Shown: in pieces, positions 5,865 through 11,502 of the stretch
Layout: the number at the start of each line of letters is the position of its first letter
Position numbering within the stretch: the stretch's first letter is position 1
From: Chloroflexota bacterium
Lineage (GTDB): Bacteria > Chloroflexota > Dehalococcoidia > Tepidiformales > Tepidiformaceae
NCBI GenBank assembly: GCA_021823905.1
Contig: JAKALX010000081.1
Location: 1-11,502, forward strand
Direction of reading: 5' to 3'
DNA: 11,502 nucleotides
Program-made: the position numbers and the translations under genes
Notes under the pieces: model-generated
Told to the model about the DNA's origin: nothing
Database searches by the model: none
Seen by the model: the letters and a program-made list of their open reading frames with translations, nothing else

Positions 5865-7835
5865 ATGCGAACCGGTCAGCGCGAGGATCGCGGCACGGCG
5901 GCCGTGGCGGACGGCGCCAGCGCGGTTGCCTGGGTCGACACCCACATCACGCAAGGAGCGTGCGCGTATCCCATAACGCCTTCGACCCCGATGGGCGAAG
6001 CGTTCGAGCGCAGCGTGGCCGCCGGCGAGACCAACCTCTGGGGCGACCGCCTCGTCTTCCTCGAGCCAGAGTCCGAGCACAGCTCCGCCTCGGCCTGCGA
6101 AGGGTTCGCCCTGGCCGGCGGCCGCGTTTCGAACTTCACCTCCGGTCAGGGCCTCGTCCTGATGAAGGAGGTCCTCTACACCATCGCCGGGAAGCGGCTG
6201 CCGGTCGTCTTCCACATCGGCGCCCGCGCGCTGACCTCCCAGTCGCTGAACGTGCACGCCGGCCACGACGACGTGATGGCCGTCGCCGACACGGGCTGGG
6301 GGATGCTCTTCGCCCGTAACGCGCAGGAAGCCGCCGACATGGCGCTCATCGCCCGGCGCGCCGCCGAGGACAGCGAGACGCCGTTCTTTACGGTCCAGGA
6401 CGGTTTCGTGACGACCCACACCGTCCAGGATCTGCGTCAGCCGAACCCGGAACTCATGAAGGAGTTCGCCGGCGCGCCTGGCGAGCGCATAAGAAACCTC
6501 TTCGATCCGGCGGCCGGCATCATGAGCGGCGTTGTCCAGAACCAGGACAGCTACATGAAAGGCAAAATCGCCCAGCGGTCGTTCTATGAGGGCGTTGGAG
6601 CGGCCGTCGGCGCGGCGATGGAACGGTACGGTGAGCTAACCGGCCGGCACTATCGCGCGGTCGAAGGCTACCGCCTCGAGGACGCCGAGTACGTGCTCGT
6701 GGGGATGGGCTCGTTCATGGAAACCGCCGAGGTGGCGGTCGACTGGCTTCGCGAAAGCCGTGGCTGGAAGGTTGGGCTGGCAAACGTGCGGATGTTCCGG
6801 CCGTTCCCCGGGCCAGCTCTCGCTCAGCTCCTCGCCGGCAAGAAGGGTGTCGCCGTTCTCGAGCGGATGGACATGCCCACCATGCAATCGAACCCGCTGA
6901 CGCTCGAGGTCAAAGCAGCCTTGATGGACGCCGGCACGACCCGGAAAGGGTATGAAGGGACGGTTCGCGGAACCATGCCGTCGATCGTGAGCGGCTCCGC
7001 CGGGCTCGGCGGACGCGACGTCACCGTCGGCGACCTCGTCGCCGTGTTCGAGAACTTTCAGACGGACCATCCGAAGGACGGGTTCGCGCTCGGCATCCGT
7101 CACCCGGACGCGCTCGAAAAGGGTGAGGAGCCACCGGTCCGAAGCGCCGGTCAGTTCGCCATGCGCGGTCACTCGGTCGGTGGCTGGGGCACGAACACGA
7201 CGAACAAAGTGCTCGCGAACGTGGCCCAGGATCTCTTCGACTGCCACGTCCAGGCGTTCTCCAAGTATGGCGGCGAGAAGAAGGGTCTCCCGACCGAGTA
7301 CTACCTGACGCTTTCCGACGAACCGGTTCGGACGCACTGCGACCTGGGCCAGGTCGACCTCGTCTGCGTGCACACGCCAAACGCGTTCCACCTCGGGAAT
7401 CCGCTGGCCGGCCTGGGCCACGGCGGACTCCTCTTCATCCAGACCGCCCTTGGGCCGGATGAGGCCTGGGATGCGCTGCCCCCGCTGGCGCGAGCGGAGA
7501 TCGCGACCCGCGACATCCGTGTCTTCACGCTCGACATGGCCGCTATTGCCCGCGAGATGGCGCCGCACCAGGACCTCGTCCAGCGCATGCAGGGCATCGC
7601 GCTGCTGGGCGTCTTCCTCCGCATCACGCCGTTCGCCGAGCGCCATGCGCTGTCCGAGGAGCGGCTCTTCGCCGCGCTCGAACGCCCGTTGCGCAAGTAC
7701 TTCGGCCGGCGTGGCGACGAGACGGTCCAGGCCAACCTGGCCTGCATCCGCCGCGCTTACCGGGAGGTCGCGCAGCTGGAGAAACCGCAGCCGATGTTCG
7801 CCCACGAAGGCGCGGCCGCCGGAGGTGGCATCTGA
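5865..7835 (+). CDS. Pyruvate:ferredoxin oxidoreductase, alpha/gamma-domain subunit of a split NifJ-type enzyme
   Basis: This 656-residue chain holds the first half of a NifJ-type enzyme, which cleaves pyruvate with CoA to acetyl-CoA, CO2 and reduced ferredoxin. The alpha domain (about 15-240) has AYPITPSTP at 34-42, ESEHSSAS near 69-76 (E71 aligns with the Glu that activates thiamine diphosphate), FTSGQGLVLM at 91-100 and GARALTSQ near 119-126. T38 and R121 match the pyruvate-contacting Thr and Arg of the Desulfovibrio africanus enzyme. A transketolase C-like domain follows (about 275-400). The gamma domain (about 430-640) contains RGHSVGGWGTNTTNK and HTPNAFHLGNPLAGL. It has no iron-sulfur motif; the next gene has them. 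The ATG at 5865 lies 8 nt after AGGAG; an in-frame GTG at 5856 overlaps that site and is less likely. Pyruvate is the probable substrate, but another 2-oxoacid cannot be excluded. Confidence 0.9.
   Translation: MRTGQREDRGTAAVADGASAVAWVDTHITQGACAYPITPSTPMGEAFERSVAAGETNLWGDRLVFLEPESEHSSASACEGFALAGGRVSNFTSGQGLVLMKEVLYTIAGKRLPVVFHIGARALTSQSLNVHAGHDDVMAVADTGWGMLFARNAQEAADMALIARRAAEDSETPFFTVQDGFVTTHTVQDLRQPNPELMKEFAGAPGERIRNLFDPAAGIMSGVVQNQDSYMKGKIAQRSFYEGVGAAVGAAMERYGELTGRHYRAVEGYRLEDAEYVLVGMGSFMETAEVAVDWLRESRGWKVGLANVRMFRPFPGPALAQLLAGKKGVAVLERMDMPTMQSNPLTLEVKAALMDAGTTRKGYEGTVRGTMPSIVSGSAGLGGRDVTVGDLVAVFENFQTDHPKDGFALGIRHPDALEKGEEPPVRSAGQFAMRGHSVGGWGTNTTNKVLANVAQDLFDCHVQAFSKYGGEKKGLPTEYYLTLSDEPVRTHCDLGQVDLVCVHTPNAFHLGNPLAGLGHGGLLFIQTALGPDEAWDALPPLARAEIATRDIRVFTLDMAAIAREMAPHQDLVQRMQGIALLGVFLRITPFAERHALSEERLFAALERPLRKYFGRRGDETVQANLACIRRAYREVAQLEKPQPMFAHEGAAAGGGI
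7821..7825 (+). promoter_or_regulatory. GGAGG ribosome binding site for the second oxidoreductase subunit
   Basis: GGAGG lies inside the last codons of the upstream gene, 9 nt before the ATG at 7835, which shares one base with the preceding stop (TGATG). This arrangement favours coupled translation and equal amounts of the two subunits. Confidence 0.7.
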
Positions 7836-9406
7836 TGACGCTCGTGCAGACCAGTGAGATTGAACTGCTCGTCGATTTCGACGACTTCCGCAACCGCATT
7901 CTGCCGGCCTATGCAGCCGGACGCGCCGCGCGGGACCTCGCTGCCGACGACGACCTTGGCCGCAGCCTGGTGCCCCCGGGGACCGGCGCCTTCCGTGACT
8001 TCAGCCACCTCGCGCCGGAGATCCCGGTCTTCGACGCGGCGAAATGCGTCGGCTGCATGGACTGCGTGAACGCGTGCCCGGATACGGCGATCCTCGGCAA
8101 AGCGCTGCCTGGGAGCGTCCTGAACCAACAGATCGCGGCCCTCCGTGACAACGGCGCTATCGCGGAGCAGCGCGAGAACTGGGCCAAGACCCGGAAGTAC
8201 TTCGACGTTCCCGCGGCGAGGGGCCAGGACGGCGCGTTCTTCGGAATCTTCGTCGATCCGACGAAGTGCAAGGGCTGCGGCGAGTGCGTCGACGTTTGCG
8301 GCGCCCACGACGCGCTGCGAATGGTTCAGAAAGACGAGACGCTACTCGACCAGGCGAGGCGGAGCTTCGCCTTCTACAATTCCACGCCCGAAACGCCCGC
8401 GGAATACATCAATGAGAAGTCCCTCGGCGACTTCATGCTCGCCGAGCGGTCGCTGCTGTACACCGGTGGCGCCGGTAGCTGCATGGGCTGCGGCGAAGCA
8501 ACCGCCCTGCGCATGATGCTCGCCGCCACCGGGTTCGCCTATGGAAGCGAGAACATCGGAATCGTCAACGCGACGGGTTGCTCGAGCGTTTACGCCTCCA
8601 CCTATCCCTACAACCCGTACAAGGTGACCTGGACGAACTCGCTCTTCGAGAACGCGCCGGCGGACGCGATGGGCGTGCGCGTCCGCTGGAACCAGCAGGG
8701 CTGGCAGGGCAAGCGGCTTTGGGTTGTCGGCGGCGACGGCGCGATGCTCGACATCGGCTTCGGCTCGCTCTCGCGGATGCTCATGTCCGGCCTCGACATC
8801 AAGGTGCTTGTGCTCGACACCCAGGTCTACAGCAACACCGGGGGCCAGGCTTCGACCAGCAGTTTCGGTGGCCAGGACAGCAAGATGGCTTCGTTCGGAA
8901 GGGCGCAGTCCGGAAAGAGTGAGCGGCGCAAGGATCTGGGCGCGATTGCTTTGATGCACCCGGGCGTGTTCGTCGCGCAGACCGTGACCTCCGACCCCGG
9001 CCACTTCTACCGCGCCATCATGGCGGCGAACGAGTTCCCGGGACCCGCGGTCGTGAGCGTTTACACGACTTGCCAGCCGGAGCACGGCGTCGGCGACAAC
9101 ATGGCGGCTCACCAGGCGAAGCTCGCTCGCGACAGCCGGGCGTTCCCCGTCTTCGTCTATGACCCGCGGCAGGGCGAGCGCATGCGCGACCGGCTCAGCC
9201 TGCGCGGCAACCCGTCGATGCGCGATGACTGGGCCGTCGATCCGGTGACCGGCAAGCCGGTCGACTTCGTCGAGTTCGCCAGGACCGAGGGGCGCTTCGC
9301 GCGCCAGTTCGACGCGGACGGGAACCCCTCGCAGTCGCTCCTCCGGGCTCGGGAAGACCGGCTCGCCCACTGGCGCATGTTGCAGGAGCTGGCGGGGCTG
9401 CGCTGA
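7835..9406 (+). CDS. Pyruvate:ferredoxin oxidoreductase, ferredoxin (delta) plus thiamine-diphosphate-binding (beta) subunit
   Basis: This 523-residue chain supplies the second half of the enzyme. Two [4Fe-4S] sites come first: CVGCMDCVNACP (C71, C74, C77, C81) and CKGCGECVDVCG (C145, C148, C151, C155). The second has Gly where Pro is usual. The beta domain (about 205-450) carries the proximal-cluster cysteines C216 and C219 (SCMGCGE), C249 (ATGCSS) and C413 (TTCQPEHG), matching the four-ligand pattern of NifJ enzymes. It also carries the thiamine-binding GDGAMLDIG at 300-308 and DTQVYSNTGGQ at 328-338, where N334 aligns with the substrate-contacting Asn. All residues for three clusters and the cofactor are intact. 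With its partner the total is 1179 residues, close to a single-chain NifJ (about 1170-1200). The enzyme is cytoplasmic and, in this family, usually oxygen-sensitive. Gene overlap with the first subunit is 1 nt. Confidence 0.92.
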   Translation: MTLVQTSEIELLVDFDDFRNRILPAYAAGRAARDLAADDDLGRSLVPPGTGAFRDFSHLAPEIPVFDAAKCVGCMDCVNACPDTAILGKALPGSVLNQQIAALRDNGAIAEQRENWAKTRKYFDVPAARGQDGAFFGIFVDPTKCKGCGECVDVCGAHDALRMVQKDETLLDQARRSFAFYNSTPETPAEYINEKSLGDFMLAERSLLYTGGAGSCMGCGEATALRMMLAATGFAYGSENIGIVNATGCSSVYASTYPYNPYKVTWTNSLFENAPADAMGVRVRWNQQGWQGKRLWVVGGDGAMLDIGFGSLSRMLMSGLDIKVLVLDTQVYSNTGGQASTSSFGGQDSKMASFGRAQSGKSERRKDLGAIALMHPGVFVAQTVTSDPGHFYRAIMAANEFPGPAVVSVYTTCQPEHGVGDNMAAHQAKLARDSRAFPVFVYDPRQGERMRDRLSLRGNPSMRDDWAVDPVTGKPVDFVEFARTEGRFARQFDADGNPSQSLLRAREDRLAHWRMLQELAGLR

Positions 9407-9431
9407 CACGGTACTTTCGCGGAACTCATTG

Positions 9432-9449
9432 ACGCGGAGCGTTCCGCGT
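9432..9449 (+). terminator. Hairpin between the oxidoreductase genes and the GntR-like gene
   Basis: A perfect 7-bp stem (ACGCGGA / TCCGCGT) with a 4-nt loop begins 25 nt after the stop at 9406. An alternative pairing, GCGGAAC with GTTCCGC, uses overlapping bases. No T-run follows. It may lower read-through into the downstream regulator gene or stabilise the oxidoreductase mRNA. Confidence 0.4.
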
Positions 9450-9475
9450 GCGATCTAGAAGAGGGGTTTGAGTGC

Positions 9476-9805
9476 ATGTCGCGTTCTGACGAAGTTGCCG
9501 AGAGCCAGGCAGAAGAGGCGCAGGCCAGACATGTGCACGCGTTCCTGAAGACGGCGATCGTCTTCGGGGCGCTTGCTGCCGGGACAGCCGTTACGGTCGG
9601 CGCTCTTGCCCGGCGGCATCGCGTTTCGGCCGAGGCTGCGCGAGACGCACTCACCAGGCTTGAGGACGAAGGTCTCGTCGGCCGCGAGACGAGCGATTCG
9701 GCGGTGGTCTCGGGCGCCGCTCAGCGGCTTGGCGGCCTTGGCAAGCGCACCGAGCGATGGTGGCGGCGAACGAAAGACGCGGGAGCCGGCGACGCGACCG
9801 ATTAG
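9476..9805 (+). CDS. Small GntR-like winged helix-turn-helix protein without an effector domain
   Basis: A 109-residue protein. Residues about 27-72 read like a GntR-family DNA-binding domain: GALAAGT (31-37), then LARRHRVSAEAARDAL (44-59), and RLEDEGLVGRET (61-72). In the family these align with G-L-xPG-T, LAxxLGVSRxxVREAL and RLExEGLV. The usual Arg pair after the VS turn is replaced by Ala (VSAEAARDAL), so DNA contacts may differ. Only about 35 residues follow, basic and Trp-containing, with no room for an FCD or UTRA ligand domain. Among GntR subgroups the short YtrA type is nearest in size. The N-terminal 20 residues are acidic and polar. The ATG at 9476 has GAGGGG about 10 nt upstream. 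It follows the oxidoreductase genes by 69 bp, which suggests a link, but no target is proven. Its stop codon overlaps that of the convergent nitroreductase. Confidence 0.75.
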   Translation: MSRSDEVAESQAEEAQARHVHAFLKTAIVFGALAAGTAVTVGALARRHRVSAEAARDALTRLEDEGLVGRETSDSAVVSGAAQRLGGLGKRTERWWRRTKDAGAGDATD

Positions 9806-10482
9806 TCCGCGCCGAGCCAGCGCTCCTGCCAGCCCTCGCGCGGCTGCTGCTCGGCGAACGCCCAGCGCTTTCCCCAGCCGTCGTCGAAGACCACCTCTGC
9901 CACTGGTTTCCGCTTCAGGGGACCGTGGCGGTCCGTCGGATATCCCAGCGGCAAGAGGCAGTACGCCTGGTTGTTCTCGGGGATCCCGAGCAGCTCGTAC
10001 AGCTCTTCCCGGTGTCCCAGTGGCAGGTTGAAGATCGAGCCTCCGAGACCCTGTGCTCGCGCCGCCAGCAGCAGGTTCTGAACGGCCGGGAAGGCGCTTC
10101 CCCCCGGCGTCGAATGCCTCCCGGCCAACCCCAGCACCAGCACCATCACCGGAACCTGCGCGAGATGATGTGCGAGGTGTTCGACGCTGCGCAGCGAGAG
10201 CCGCTGCGAGCGCGGCAGGGCGTCGATCGCCGCGTCGTCGCCAAACCGCGAGCGATAGCGCTCCCAACCTTCGAGCGCCCACTCCTGGAGCTTCGCCTTC
10301 ACGTGCGCGTCCCGGATGAGCAGGAACCGCCAATCCTGTGCGTTCTGGCCGGATGGCGCCCGGATAGCCGCGTCCATGACCTGGAAGAGGACGTCCTCCG
10401 GTATCGGGTCCGGCTTGAATCGCCGCAGCGCGCGAGCGCTGTAGATAGTCTGAAAGAACCCCGGATCTCGCTGTTCGGTCAT
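9802..10482 (-). CDS. Nitroreductase-family FMN oxidoreductase
   Basis: A 226-residue flavoprotein of the nitroreductase superfamily, whose members use NAD(P)H and FMN to reduce nitro compounds, quinones, flavins or other substrates. The FMN phosphate-binding start is SARALRRF at 15-22. PSGQNAQDWRFLLI at 43-56 is the second cofactor segment (PSxxNxQPW in most members; Asp replaces Pro here). GSAFPAVQNLLLAARAQGLG at 128-147 is the characteristic dimer helix, and PLGYP near 178-182 with RKP at 191-193 closes the fold. The length fits a stand-alone enzyme. The ATG at 10482 has AAGG 7 nt upstream. The gene converges on the GntR-like gene, with a TAA whose bases overlap the opposite TAG. It diverges from the S9 peptidase over 129 bp. 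The real substrate is unknown. Confidence 0.9.
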   Translation of the reverse strand: MTEQRDPGFFQTIYSARALRRFKPDPIPEDVLFQVMDAAIRAPSGQNAQDWRFLLIRDAHVKAKLQEWALEGWERYRSRFGDDAAIDALPRSQRLSLRSVEHLAHHLAQVPVMVLVLGLAGRHSTPGGSAFPAVQNLLLAARAQGLGGSIFNLPLGHREELYELLGIPENNQAYCLLPLGYPTDRHGPLKRKPVAEVVFDDGWGKRWAFAEQQPREGWQERWLGAD

Positions 10483-10531
10483 GTCGTCGCCTTGCTGGGA
10501 GAGGCCCTCGGTGGGGGCGCAGTGTTCGTGG

Positions 10532-10537
10532 ACTATA
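10532..10537 (-). promoter_or_regulatory. Possible -10 box for the nitroreductase
   Basis: TATAGT on the minus strand, about 50 nt before the nitroreductase ATG, matches TATAAT at five of six positions. No good -35 hexamer stands 16-18 nt upstream. Confidence 0.25.
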
Positions 10538-10578
10538 CCGAAGGACGGGGCGCACGAGCATCCCGGCCGCCTCGCAGC

Positions 10579-10584
10579 TATACT
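10579..10584 (+). promoter_or_regulatory. Possible -10 box for the S9 peptidase
   Basis: TATACT on the plus strand, 27 nt before the ATG at 10612, matches TATAAT at five of six positions. The expected -35 position is not consensus-like. With the opposite-strand box it would give back-to-back promoters in the 129-bp divergent gap. Confidence 0.25.
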
Positions 10585-10611
10585 TCCGCGCGACCGGTTC
10601 CGAGGTTTCGC

Positions 10612-11502
10612 ATGGCCGCTCCTTTAAGCCCCAGCCGCATCGTCTACGGATTCACGTCCGCTGGCGACCCGGACATCTCGCCTGACGGCAGCCGCATCGC
10701 CTACACGGTCAGCACCGCAGACGCCGAGACGAAGGCGGTCTCCTCGCAGGTCTGGGCGTGCGACCTCGACGGGTCGAACCCGAGGCGCCTGACGTGGACC
10801 GGCGAGCGCAATAGCGGCGCGCGCTGGTCGCCGGATGGAAGCCAGCTCGCCTTCGTCTCGAACCGCGTCCCTGGATCCGGGCTGTTCGTCATGCTGATGG
10901 ACGGCGGCGAAGCGCGGGAGCTGTCACGTCACGTGCAGGCCATCGGTGACCTCGCCTGGTCTCCCGACGGCTCGCGAATCGCCTATGCGACGGTTGTCGA
11001 TCCGGCCAACCCCGACGACAAGCCGTCAGCCGCTGGCCCGCCAACGGTGCGCGTGACTTCTCGGATCGATTACAAGCAGGACAACCGCGGCTATCTCGGC
11101 GACGCCCGCCGCCAGCTCTTCGTTGTCGACGTGGCGACCGGCGAGCGCCGCCAGGTAACAACCGAAGCTGTCGACCACCAGTTCCCAGCCTGGTCGCCGG
11201 ACGGTACGCGCTTGCTCGCCGGTGTCAGCACGCACAACGGCATGCGCTCGAAGTTACGGATCATCCCGGCAGCCGGGGGCGAACCGATCGAGATTGGCTG
11301 GGAGCGCGGCAACGCCGGCACCTGGGCGTGGTCGCCCGACGGCTCACGCATCGTTTTCAGCGGCGAGCCTCACCAGACCTACCAGCCGGACTACTACGTG
11401 TACGACGTCGCGTCTCAAGACCTGCGCCAGGTCACGCAGGACCTGCCCTGCTTCCCGGCCTCGGGATTCCCGACGATTGAAGCGCCGTCGATGCCGGCCT
11501 GG
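10612..11502 (+). CDS. S9-family peptidase (prolyl oligopeptidase/acylaminoacyl-peptidase type), N-terminal propeller only (3' end cut by window edge)
   Basis: The ATG at 10612, with GAGG 6 nt upstream, opens a frame that stays open to the right edge (297 residues). It contains at least five PD40/WD40-like beta-propeller blades, each marked by SPDG: residues 23-26, 73-76, 117-120, 195-198 and 241-244, in strings such as WSPDGSRIAY and WSPDGTRLL. RIDYKQDNRGYLGD followed by LFVVDVATGERRQVT (about 151-183) is typical of S9 dipeptidyl-aminopeptidase and acylaminoacyl-peptidase propellers, rather than of TolB. The Ser-Asp-His hydrolase domain would lie beyond the window, so catalysis is not shown here. 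No signal peptide or membrane segment is seen, so a cytoplasmic peptidase is inferred. A bare propeller or TolB-like protein remains possible. It diverges from the nitroreductase. Confidence 0.8.
   Translation, partial: MAAPLSPSRIVYGFTSAGDPDISPDGSRIAYTVSTADAETKAVSSQVWACDLDGSNPRRLTWTGERNSGARWSPDGSQLAFVSNRVPGSGLFVMLMDGGEARELSRHVQAIGDLAWSPDGSRIAYATVVDPANPDDKPSAAGPPTVRVTSRIDYKQDNRGYLGDARRQLFVVDVATGERRQVTTEAVDHQFPAWSPDGTRLLAGVSTHNGMRSKLRIIPAAGGEPIEIGWERGNAGTWAWSPDGSRIVFSGEPHQTYQPDYYVYDVASQDLRQVTQDLPCFPASGFPTIEAPSMPAW

Noticed and set aside
6636..7805. 389-residue minus-strand open frame
   Set aside because: Antisense to the first oxidoreductase subunit; no family signature.
7826..7840. Frameshift or sequencing error joining the two oxidoreductase genes
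   Set aside because: The junction lies at a domain boundary, the second gene has its own GGAGG and ATG, and both ends look complete. A read check is still worth doing.
8342..9409. 355-residue minus-strand open frame
   Set aside because: Antisense to the second oxidoreductase subunit, whose cluster and cofactor motifs are intact.
9455..10561. 368-residue minus-strand open frame overlapping the nitroreductase and GntR-like genes
   Set aside because: It is in a different frame from the nitroreductase, is Arg/Ala/Gly-rich, and lacks motifs; the nitroreductase frame is clearly the coding one.
1..11502. CRISPR arrays, tRNA or rRNA genes, insertion sequences, defence systems
   Set aside because: I looked on both strands and saw no regularly spaced repeats, no cloverleaf-like sequence, no transposase or integrase motifs and no known defence-gene signatures.

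Overview
This is an 11.5 kb, GC-rich window (roughly 60-65% G+C by eye) with bacterial gene packing. Nine protein genes are supported, two of them cut by the window ends. I see no rRNA, tRNA, CRISPR array, transposase or phage gene. The gene set (cytosolic M1 aminopeptidase with HEAT repeats, S9 propeller peptidase, FadE-type acyl-CoA dehydrogenase, split pyruvate:ferredoxin oxidoreductase) and the non-ATG starts suggest a GC-rich environmental bacterium, perhaps of a Chloroflexota or Acidobacteriota type. That placement is only an impression, because no marker gene is present.

Layout. On the minus strand, 1-4107 carries, in transcription order, a Bcp-type peroxiredoxin (4107-3634), an M1 aminopeptidase with a HEAT and coiled-coil tail (3436-902), and a glycerol kinase that starts 24 bp after the aminopeptidase stop and runs off the left edge. 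Diverging from the peroxiredoxin on the plus strand is an acyl-CoA dehydrogenase (4240-5418) with a TTG start behind a strong Shine-Dalgarno. A 446-bp non-coding stretch (5419-5864) begins with a terminator-like hairpin. It ends in an AT-richer segment with a near-perfect inverted repeat that abuts the ribosome binding site of the next gene. Two genes that overlap by 1 nt (5865-7835 and 7835-9406) encode a complete pyruvate:ferredoxin oxidoreductase of NifJ type split into two polypeptides. A 109-aa GntR-like winged-helix protein follows (9476-9805). It converges, with overlapping stop codons, on a minus-strand nitroreductase (10482-9802). A divergent S9-family peptidase (from 10612) runs off the right edge.

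How the genes fit together. Glycerol kinase, the acyl-CoA dehydrogenase and the oxidoreductase fit heterotrophic use of glycerol, fatty acids and pyruvate, the last yielding acetyl-CoA and reduced ferredoxin. The two peptidases fit growth on peptides. The peroxiredoxin and nitroreductase fit redox housekeeping. Most of the window is ordinary metabolism. The parts most worth a second look are the split oxidoreductase, the inverted repeat over its start, and the small GntR-like protein just downstream that could be its regulator.
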